Of a stretch of DNA of 64,000 nucleotides, positions 58,001 to 64,000 are shown piece by piece (within the stretch, counting starts at the first letter, position 1; the number at the start of each line of letters is the position of its first letter). The DNA is from Gonocerus acuteangulatus (taxonomy: Eukaryota; Arthropoda; Insecta; Hemiptera; Coreidae), in contig OX328124.1 in the NCBI GenBank assembly GCA_946811695.1, positions 58,904,459 to 58,968,458 of the forward strand. Direction: 5' to 3'. Under the pieces are notes generated by a model. The model was not told the DNA's origin and did not search any database. It saw nothing but the letters and a program-made list of their open reading frames with translations. The position numbers were made by a program, and so were the translations under genes.

Positions 58001-61000
58001 TATTACATCCACAAGAGATCAGCCTGACTAAAATAGTTAAATTATGCTCAGGTATATCTTTCTAACCATTGAGTTGAATTTAGACAGGACATTTTGTAAT
58101 TTATTTAATATCAACATTCTTAAATGGTACTTGAATTAGAATTATTTAATCTAGATGACTGTAACAATATTATGAAAGCAAAAATTTCATTTTAACTATT
58201 GATATGAAATTATCAACTAGGACCCAGAAAATTGTCAGAAGATCAAAAAAATACACATACAACACAAACATAAATACTTAGATGCCCAGTGGTACTCTAC
58301 TAAATGTTCTGTTAATATAGGTAGTTGCTTCAGGATAAACAACATTGGTACTATGATGAACATTTCTATTAGTTAAATATAAATTACATTTTTGGCTCTC
58401 TACGCTCTCAGCAACATAAATCAATTTATTATTAGGAAGCACTGTTAAAACGATTGAAACATAGCTGTGCAAACATAACAAACTTTTCTTTTTAAAACAT
58501 AAGCCAAAGAAATATTAAAACGTTAGAATTAGTCAAATATTTTAATCAACAATGTTAGTACACACGGATCAGATAAAAAAAAGTAAAAACTTACACCAAT
58601 GCCAACCTTCAATAGCTGAAAATGCAGAGAAACTATTAAGAATCGTCAAAAGATTTTTTAAGTACCACTTTTATAAGGATTTGATCTACTACTAATAAAT
58701 TCAATACACTATGCTAAAATTTGAAACTATTTAGTTAAAAAATTCTTGATAATAATTTTGGTTTCATGAGTCCAAACAGAGTTTTTTTTTTATTAATTAC
58801 AGTAAACTAAATGATGAAGTTTAAAGCAAATAGTAGATTGTTGATTAAATTATATACAAAATCAATATCGCAATAACCATTAGAATGAATTAAGCTTCAA
58901 ATTTGAAACCAAATATTTACTATTTGTAATTACAAATTTGAATGATTAATGAAAATTTAGATTAAGTATAAAATAACAAATCAAGCCTTTAATCAGGTTC
59001 TGCGCAAAATATTTTGAGAAAATTTAAGTCCAAATTAAACTCGAGGAATTACACAATTAAGGAGCTGGATATCACAAATTTTGGTAACAATTTCTAACTG
59101 TTAAGTCAAATATATTTCAAATAAAATTAAATTAAGTTACGTCCACAATGCACAAGCTAAGAGTAGGGACAAGCACAACAAGGTTTTCAATGCATAAAGT
59201 GGCCAACATGGACCATAGATCCATATTTTACTAATTTCTACAACTATTGGTGAAACAAATAGATTTAACTGCTTAATGAACACGCCTGAGATATCTCAAT
59301 TATGGATGCCATTTTTATTTTTATATGAATGAGATAGCTTGAGCGCTGTTTTTATGGATATTTAATGTCATGCCTGTAAATTTAGTTACTTGATATTTAC
59401 TTCAATTATCATTACTTAGGCAGTTCTGTGTTACTTTTGGCTAAATTGTATTTATTTTTTTTTTTTTTGCTGCTTCATTGAAGACTGATTTAACTCGAGT
59501 AATGTCATAACCATACTAACAAACCTCATTTTTTTCTCTTGAAAAATTGTTTTTTTGTGTCATACAAAGCTGCATATGCTTCATGAATGCACCCGAGGTA
59601 TCTTGGGTTTTGCTGACATTTAGATTTTCCTATGAACGAGCTAGAGTTAAAACAAATTGAGGGGTTCGAATACTTATTATTGTATTAATACTTTTGGGTA
59701 GATTGTAATTTTTTTGTATTGATTTTTGTAAGTGCTTCTTTGAAGACCAAGTCAATTCAAGTAATGTGAAGATATAATAAATATCTTGCTCTTTACTCAT
59801 TTTTTTTTTGTACCAAAGCTACATCTAGTTATAAGTGATATAAAAAAAGGGCATTTTTAGAAGAAATGTTAATATAAATTTGGTCATTAAAGCTGTTAAA
59901 TTAATTATTTTAATTTAAAAGCTGGGGGCAAGGTTAGCTCAGTGGTCGAGCACTCGACAGCACACTAAAGATCTTCCAGTATTGTCGTTCGAGGGTTGGA
60001 TTTGGGGTCACAAATCGTCCCTTGGCTCACCCAGCCTTTAATTAATTAATTAATGGGTACCTGCAAAGGGAAAAATCAGGCAGCCAGAGCATAGTACTGG
60101 CCACAATATCTCCCTAGTGTGCCGTATGGTTAAGAATCAGATACCTCAACAGTACCTGCACCTCTGAGCCCTTGTGGCCTGTTATGGGACTGATTTTTTT
60201 TTTAAATAATAAGTAAATAGGCTGCGTAGAGATTCTCAAGGATTTCCACAATGGTATAGGCATCAGAGTACCAAGTTGTGTCCAGAGATAGGCTCATCTA
60301 ATTAGAACCCAAAGTTCAGAAAGGTGTTTTTTTTTTTTGTTTTTTTTTTTTAATTTAAAAGCTAACTTCTGTTTTTAATATCTACTTTAATATTGAATAT
60401 TGTCCAAATATTAATAAGATTAAAAAATACCTGAGACTTTAAGAAATGTTGAGTTCTTAATTAAAAGGCTAAAGGAAAATGTATTGTCAGGGGGAAGTTT
60501 TGAAGGACTAATCTTATTTTTATGAAATTAAACCTCTTCACTATCTCTGAAAGTTGAAAAAATTGACAATTAGAACATTTAAAACTTTCTTGACTAATTG
60601 TGTTGAAGACAAAGGAATGCATTTTTGAGTGATAATAAGTTCAGTGATGTAAATGATCTTTGGCAAAGAGGAAGTGAAATAAAATACTTCACGAGTGCCT
60701 TCCTAAAAAAGGACCCCTAGATAAAGCAACCTTCTTATCAACAAACATAAATTAAATAGATGAGATTAATTACTCCATAACAACTTTAGCTTTATTTTTT
60801 ATAAATTTATTTATTTAAACGCCCTCTGTCTGATGAATCCGACACATGTACACAAAGTACAAATAACAACTGAAATGATTTATTTTCTTCATTAATAGAG
60901 GAATAACAATATTATTATTCAAAATCTTGTCCAATGTTATCAAAAACAAAGAAAAAAGAATGTTATAAGGCAAACAAAAAAAAAAAAAAATGGCCGATTC

Positions 61001-63219
61001 CAAACTGGACATATATTTAGCAAGTTTTGTCCCGTTCCCAACTTGTTCATGTGGACATAACCTTATAAATGCACTAAAAAATATTGAGAAAATATTTTAC
61101 AATTTATTTTAAAGGACTATGTATCTACAAATTAATCCTTCGATTCAGTGAATTATCTTACCTTTTCTTTTACTCTGTATGTAATAACCCAGTATAGGTC
61201 CTTTCCCAGAAGCTGAATTGACCCAGTGCATTTCAACACTGGAAACAGTTTTACCAAGAGTAAACGACCTAGGAGTGGATGGTGAGCCTTCTTGAGGTCC
61301 TGTTGTTACATTCGATTTTATAGCAGGTCCCACATCTATAGTCTCGGCACGCACTGCAAATGTATATGTTATTTCTTCTTCTAACGTTTGAACTTCAAGT
61401 CGAGGTTCAGAAACCTTCTGCTTCACTTGTTTACTGAATCCTTAAAAAAGAAAAAAAGGGTGACCTGTATGTTCAAAAAGAAAACAATGTGTATCTGACA
61501 AACAAATGCTTAAAATTATTCTTAGGACTTAATATTCAAGTGCAGTAAGTCGTGTATTTAAAAATGACCTTCCCTCTTAGTGAGGAGTAACTTGTAGGCG
61601 CCTGACACTCCATTGTATTTTCAATGGAACAATCCCAGTTGGGGAAATAAGTGCTTAAAACTTTGTAAGTGTTGATTTTGTTCCTTTGTGTAAGTTTATT
61701 ATAACTTTTAATAGCTTTTAGTGAAATTAATTTTTTAGTAATACCAGATACGTAAAATGAGAAACAATTTTAGTTTCTTGTAATTGGCTTTCCGAACCGA
61801 AGTCGAAGAGACCGAATGAGTAATTTCTGATACTGAAGTTTTCTGTGCACTGTGACACCTGAAATCTCACCACTTTCCTTCAAGATATCATTGGAATTGT
61901 TCAAAAAATATTAGTATTTAGCAGATACGTAAGTGCTATACTAAGTAGTAGGGGAATTTGCAAGGAGGACAAACTTCCTTTGAGCCAGACTTTTTTTTTC
62001 TCAATAAATGTGTTTATATTTAAATTTTAGGCCCTTATGAAAGAATCTCAAATGCATGTCACATACCAGACAAGTAAAATATTGAATTTTGGCATGCTAA
62101 AATTTTTGAAAATTTTGTTTTACTATTTTTCCTATTTTATATATTTAAGTCTAAATCATTTTCCAGAAAAAAATTGGGAATGACACTGAGAGCTCGATTG
62201 AAAGTCATGGTGGCAGCAAAAGTGTTAATGAAAAATACTGGTGCACAATTTTATGAAAAAATTAACTATTTTTCTGGCTATTAGACTCAAACCGGCTCCG
62301 GGAGCAGGAGCGGAAAAAGTGCAGGACCTATTTACATGGCGGGCTATGAGAGTGTTCAAAAAGGAACGGGATCGTAGCATTCCAGTCTTAGTTCGCCATT
62401 CGAGTATTGTGGTTCCACAGTATCCGCTTTTTATGACTTAATTCATTTAAAAATTTCATCAAAACAATCAGGTGTCATTCTAAAGTAAATTTAAAATCTT
62501 TTGATATTCCTAATACAAAAACATTTCAGAATACCAGTAAGGTATTTGTTAAAAATGAAAACATTTTCAATGGTACTAATGACCGTAGCAGACAAAGCAT
62601 CCACAAAACAAAAAAATGTTACTTCTATAAAACACAATTTTCAGAGTTCAGAGAAAAACATAAGTAATTTATATTAAAACAGAGAATAATTTAAGGTAAC
62701 ATAGGAAATACTTACTGTCATTTTGTTCTGCAGTTTCATATGTGACAATATAGCCTATAAGTTCACCATTTCGTTTCTTTGGAGGTTCCCAAGACACTAT
62801 CAAACTAGTCATAGTGATTTCTGAGAACTTAAGATCCCTAGGAGGCCCTGGTAGACCCTAAGTAAATTATAATACAACAATTAATAAAGAAGATTTTTTT
62901 ATTTTAATTAAAAGTAACTCAAAAATAATTTGCCTAATTCTAATGAATGACTATGTCAATTAACAAGGATATTCTAAAAACAATTAACCCTTTGGTATTA
63001 TCTATTAAAAAGTACCTGGAAGGTTCGGGCTGTGACAGGATCAGACCTAGGGCCATCTCCTGCAGGATTAAAAGCAAGAATCTGAATCCTGTATGCAGTG
63101 TATTTATCAAGAAATACCAAACTGTGCGAATTATAGGAAGCTGGGACTACTTCAGTTTCTTCTTCCACTTTTTCATCAGGGCCAACCTCTTGAGGCGACT
63201 CTGTCATCAAGTAAAATAT
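45994..63219 (-). CDS. sdk: Sidekick, 3' part of gene: last FN3 domains, TM helix and cytoplasmic tail
   Basis: Exons in transcript order: 63219-63016, 62857-62716, 61440-61162, 53487-53330, 52134-51972, 50185-49923 and 46236-45994 (stop TAA). All are GT-AG with consistent phases, giving 483 residues. The last fibronectin-III domains include PRDLKFSEITMTSLIVSWEP and SYQNLLPSTAYHFRLIAYN. Then come a membrane helix (WFMVAVAATSIIIIIMVVAV) and a tail with EAQKTLEESMAMDIDERQEL, SLTEKPSEISSTDSQ, DPHSFVNHYANVNDSLRQSW and the C-terminus GFSSFV. That last hexapeptide is the PDZ-binding signature of Sidekick proteins. Known role: homophilic adhesion at tricellular junctions and synapses. The upstream Ig and FN3 exons lie right of the window. 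Confidence 0.93.
46383..47049. mobile_element. pogo/Tigger-type non-autonomous element in sdk intron
   Basis: Inverted ends CAGTAGAAACTCGATTATC (46383) and AATCGAGTTTCTACTG (47049), flanked by TA on the left and CA on the right. CAGTAGAAAC-type ends followed by ATTATCNGA are common in pogo-like elements. The 73-residue ORF inside has no recognised domain. Confidence 0.6.
48168..48220. repeat. (TA)n microsatellite beside MITE family P
   Basis: Pure TA tract immediately left of the MITE at 48232, the same arrangement as at 20696-20764. Confidence 0.9.
48232..49715. mobile_element. Palindromic MITE family P, copy 2, split by a pogo-like insertion
   Basis: The left half (TGGAACGGCATTTTTCTCCA to CTAGTA, 48235-48391) and right half (GTACCTGGCTGAAGAAGATG to TGCCGTTCCATCC, 49609-49708) together equal the intact palindrome at 20767-20995. 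The 1.2-kb insert lies in the distal arm. Confidence 0.8.
48392..49609 (+). mobile_element. pogo/Tigger-like deletion derivative with TA duplication
   Basis: 25-bp inverted ends (CTGTCATTTGGGGTGAG..., one mismatch) are bounded by TA at 48390-48391 and 49610-49611. The motif GGGGTGAGTTCGGACA recurs internally at about 48785 and, inverted and direct, at about 49397-49433. A transposase fragment on the + strand (about 49165-49360) reads KPRLEWFDGFMKRNQPLMER, then RRAEVDKEKVKEYF and NIVNYDRT, as in pogo-like proteins before the first catalytic Asp. The rest is deleted. Confidence 0.8.
49923..50185 (-). CDS. sdk: sdk exon (cytoplasmic tail)
   Basis: The acceptor GGATTTTCAG precedes 50185; the donor GTAAAT follows 49923. 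With the carried C it reads QEAQKTLEESMAMDIDERQE, then a Gly/Pro-rich part (LGRGVGPVLGKSPPRPSPAS), an acidic DDDSLKAYDENPDDSSLTEK and PSEISSTDSQ. Confidence 0.93.
50539..50578. repeat. Poly(A) tract, 40 nt, in sdk intron
   Basis: Uninterrupted A run. Surroundings to 51130 are AT-rich with several shorter A runs and no gene. Confidence 0.9.
51135..51215. repeat. Short dispersed repeat (CCTGAGATATCTC motif)
   Basis: CCGCTTAAGGACCATGCCTG AGATATCTCGG, then ATGAACGAGTTAACAT. Related copies lie at about 59268-59345 and 59575-59650. Confidence 0.5.
51972..52134 (-). CDS. sdk: sdk exon (juxtamembrane and transmembrane helix)
   Basis: The acceptor TTTGTTTGTAG precedes 52134; the donor GTGAGT follows 51972. 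It reads VLTPSKLYLEYGYLQMKPFY and then RQTW. A hydrophobic helix FMVAVAATSIIIIIMVVAVL follows, with a CVKSKSYKYK stop-transfer. A conserved Sidekick segment. Confidence 0.93.
52441..52482 (-). ncRNA. Hammerhead-ribozyme-like motif, third locus, left arm
   Basis: On the minus strand: TTTTAG, CTGACGA, A, stem II GGCTAC/GTAGCC, GAAA, CG, TC, then CGAAAT. Stem I pairs with one non-canonical A.G. Confidence 0.6.
52879..52930 (+). ncRNA. Hammerhead-ribozyme-like motif, third locus, right arm
   Basis: CTGACGA at 52887-52893, stem II GGCTAC/GTAGCC around CAATGA, GAAA at 52913-52916 and CGTC at 52917-52920. Stem I (TTTTAG / TGAAAT) is weaker, with a G.U and an A.G. It duplicates the left-arm motif with three substitutions. 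Confidence 0.6.
53330..53487 (-). CDS. sdk: sdk exon (last FN3 domain)
   Basis: The acceptor TTTTATTGCAG precedes 53487; the donor GTAAAT follows 53330. With the carried G it reads DDTRWTTVTRTGNGPLTEFS, then VSYQNLLPSTAYHFRLIAYN and KFGISYPAYSEDT, ending in phase 0. The L-P-S-T-A-Y-x-F-R motif is the FN3 F strand. Confidence 0.9.
53851..54052 (+). mobile_element. tRNA-derived SINE family A, copy 3
   Basis: GGAGGCCCGGTGGCCTTGAG, a B box GGGTTCAATTCCC, TATCAGCTCTATCCTGGCTT and an AATTGGACGTTAAAAAATTG tail. Same orientation as the copies at 15144 and 16410; in an sdk intron, antisense to sdk. Confidence 0.75.
54395..54680 (+). pseudogene. Tc1/mariner transposase C-terminal fragment
   Basis: The + strand reads SWIGRGGPVFWPARSSDLRP, LDLA, a stop, GHIKDLVYREPIDSIEYLIR. 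This corresponds to the WPxRSPDLTPLDFxxWGxxK-VY block of mariner-type transposases. Only this C-terminal block survives, and no terminal repeats are seen. Confidence 0.7.
54834..56372 (+). repeat. (TA)n-containing dispersed repeat, copy 6, most complete
   Basis: The 13-bp inverted ends TTAGCGCGGTTCC (54834-54846) and GGAACCGCGCTAA (56329-56341) are exact. Inside are the 5' module, (TA)n at 54971-55024, the core (GAAATTTGGTACAAAAATCT), then two tandem tail units of about 354 bp (from about 55307 and 55660). Beyond the right end is GATGCAGTTCCTGCGAATCG GACTTTTTT, a small hairpin (GCAG/CTGC) shared with copy 1. Confidence 0.75.
57180..57770. mobile_element. Foldback transposon remnant with N-terminal transposase-like coding arms
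   Basis: Arms of about 220 bp (57180-57400 and 57545-57770) are inverted copies. The + strand of the left arm reads GPGKVLRGQEREIVFNVYQY, and the next segment reads ISLREKAVAYIPGAV, which looks like a helix-turn-helix start of a DDE transposase. The identification is tentative. Confidence 0.5.
57780..58590. other. sdk intron, no recognised feature
   Basis: AT-rich; nothing beyond chance ORFs. The candidate microexon follows at 58595. Confidence 0.4.
58595..58615 (-). CDS. sdk: Candidate 21-nt in-frame sdk microexon (7 residues)
   Basis: On the minus strand a pyrimidine-rich acceptor (TTTCTCTGCATTTTCAG) ends just before 58615 and a perfect donor GTAAGT follows 58595. The 21 nt are CTATTGAAGGTTGGCATTGG plus T. 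Inserted between exons 61162 and 53487 they keep frame, changing SKRK-DDTRW to SKRK-AIEGWHWYDTRW in a loop of the last FN3 domain. Direct skipping also gives a good frame, so this would be an alternative cassette. This is a sequence-only prediction. Confidence 0.5.
59924..60350 (+). mobile_element. tRNA-derived SINE family C, full-length, with 13-bp target duplication
   Basis: It starts GGGGGCAAGGTTAGCTCAGT (A box), with a B-box-like TCGTTCGAGGGTT 50 nt later. Then comes a 350-bp body ending in a T-rich tract. Flanks TAATTTAAAAGCT at 59911-59923 and 60351-60363 are identical. It is the reference copy for fragments at 18058 and 42352. Confidence 0.85.
60370..61140. other. sdk intron, no recognised feature
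   Basis: AT-rich intronic DNA between the SINE and the 61162 exon. No coding or repeat signature identified. Confidence 0.35.
61162..61440 (-). CDS. sdk: sdk exon (end of one FN3, start of the last)
   Basis: The acceptor TTTTTTAAG precedes 61440; the donor GTAAGA follows 61162. It reads FSKQVKQKVSEPRLEVQTLE, then ITYTFAVRAETIDVGPAIKS with the Sidekick-typical TTGPQEGSPSTPRSF, and ends GKGPILGYYIQSKRK plus G. It closes one FN3 and opens the last. Confidence 0.9.
61560..62700. other. sdk intron with old repeat debris
   Basis: A fragment at about 61630-61690 (GAAATAAGTGCTTAAAACTT) matches the tail end of the (TA)n dispersed family. The 62241-62441 ORF, GC-richer than its surroundings, is not recognised and has no splice context. 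Confidence 0.4.
62716..62857 (-). CDS. sdk: sdk exon (start of an FN3 domain)
   Basis: The acceptor TTACTTAG precedes 62857; the donor GTAAGT follows 62716. It reads GLPGPPRDLKFSEITMTSLI, then VSWEPPKKRNGELIGYIVTY and ETAEQND plus one base. PGPP, VSWEPP and LIGYIVTYE are FN3 A-, B- and C-strand landmarks. Confidence 0.88.
63016..63219 (-). CDS. sdk: sdk exon (end of an FN3 domain)
   Basis: On the minus strand the acceptor TTGTTACAG precedes 63219 and the donor GTACTT follows 63016. It has 68 codons in phase 0: IFYLMTESPQEVGPDEKVEE, then an FN3 C-terminal half (VFLDKYTAYRIQILAFNPAG) ending in TARTFQ. It carries the typical FN3 pattern L-x-x-Y-T-x-Y. Confidence 0.85.
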
Positions 63220-63331
63220 CTGTAACAAATTGTAATTAGTAGACAACTTATAGTACTCCATTCTTACTGGTTTGTGTAAATTTTCATTAAAATTTGAGCA
63301 ATATTAATTTAAGATTATTATTTTCTAATAG

Positions 63332-63521
63332 TTTTTTTTTAATTAATTTATTTTTTTATGACCCATTGACATCTAGGCCATTAGCGCCGAGATTCAGGGT
63401 GCAGCGAGGAATTTTCCCAACGAGCCGTTAGATGAGAAAATTCCTGCCGCCGGGGGGGATCGAACCCACCATATCCCGCATATGAATCTAAGGCGTTAGC
63501 CACTAGACCACGGGGAGACCC
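63332..63521 (-). mobile_element. tRNA-derived SINE family B, full-length copy
   Basis: On the minus strand it begins GGGTCTCCCCGTGGTCTAGT, has a GGTTCGATCCCC B box and a CTCGGCGCTAATGGCC body. The A/T tail lies at the left. Imperfect flanks are TTCTAATAG (63323-63331) and TTCTATTAG (63522-63530). Matches 33138-33309. Confidence 0.8.
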
Positions 63522-63539
63522 TTCTATTAGCTTCTTATT

Positions 63540-64000
63540 GTCACTTTCTGTAAGAGTATAGCATAACAGACCAAAAGGGCCCAGAGGAGCAGAGACTATA
63601 GAGAGAGGTGTTTATCCCTTAACCCTTTAAGGCGCAATCATCGGAAAAGAAATTAAAAATCAAGTCATGCAAAAAAATGACTCCTTTTGGTTGCTAAAAC
63701 ACACCCCAAAGCCCATTTATTACAAAATCAAACTTTTTTATTATTTTTTTAAAACAGCCTGAGCCGTTTGTGCGCTTTAAGGGTCTACGTAATGTGTACT
63801 TGAATGCAAACCCGCTTGACACAGGTCTAAAAATGGGATTTCTTATATGTGTTAGTTGCCTTGATCTCTGGGTTATTTGCTTACTTATTTTCTGAATTCC
63901 TATTAAATCGGATCATTATCCCGTTTACTCAACTAAAATTTGTGAAGAAATATTTTTACTCTTTGAGACATTTATAACTAAAGAAAGCAGTAATTAAATA
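63540..64000. other. sdk intron at window edge
   Basis: No exon with good splice sites is seen. The next upstream sdk exon must lie beyond 64000. Confidence 0.4.

Overview
This is animal nuclear DNA, AT-rich and crowded with transposons. Its two protein-coding genes are split into many short exons with GT-AG introns. The lineage is probably an arthropod, possibly an arachnid. This rests on the match of both proteins to arthropod-type Outspread and Sidekick, and on the mix of Tc1/mariner, Penelope-like and tRNA-derived SINE repeats. The species cannot be read from the window. No bacterial operons, CRISPR arrays, rRNA genes or convincing functional tRNA genes are visible.

Left half, + strand (16..29581): the 3' part of an outspread/MPRIP-type gene, an actin-binding coiled-coil scaffold that in other animals partners the Rho-kinase/myosin-phosphatase pathway. 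Thirteen exons from 16 to 19328 join with fully consistent phases and encode almost pure coiled coil. Two more exons (27031..27114 and 29469..29581) encode a short C-terminal tail ending in a stop at 29581. The 19328-to-27031 join is out of phase, so one exon is unseen or there are alternative 3' ends. The 5' part (actin-binding and PH-domain region) lies left of the window.

Right half, - strand (63219..45994): the 3' end of sidekick (sdk), an immunoglobulin/fibronectin-III adhesion protein of cell junctions and synapses. Seven exons encode the last fibronectin-III domains, one membrane helix and a cytoplasmic tail ending in the Sidekick PDZ-binding peptide GFSSFV. A 21-nt in-frame microexon candidate (58595..58615) sits between two of them. 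The genes are convergent (tail to tail), with about 16 kb of repeat-filled DNA between the stop codons.

Repeats explain much of the rest. They include a mariner relic (13235..14052), a Tc1 relic (7514..9092) and a nearly complete DD41D-spaced mariner-type element with long terminal inverted repeats (37885..39875). A pogo/Tigger-like deletion derivative (48392..49609) is nested inside a palindromic MITE. There is also a hAT-type MITE with an 8-bp target duplication (14507..14829), a Penelope-like fragment with a GIY-YIG domain in a palindromic insert (27563..29060), a decayed LINE (about 30640..31936) and three tRNA-derived SINE families. A dispersed family carries an internal (TA)n microsatellite, in a layout that recalls Helentron-associated (DINE-like) elements.

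The most notable signal is a recurring hammerhead-ribozyme core (CUGANGA, stem II, GAAA, NUH) at three separate palindromic loci (about 27.6/29.0 kb, 37.7 kb and 52.4/52.9 kb). The first also carries Penelope-like coding sequence, which agrees with the known association of hammerhead ribozymes with Penelope-like retroelements.
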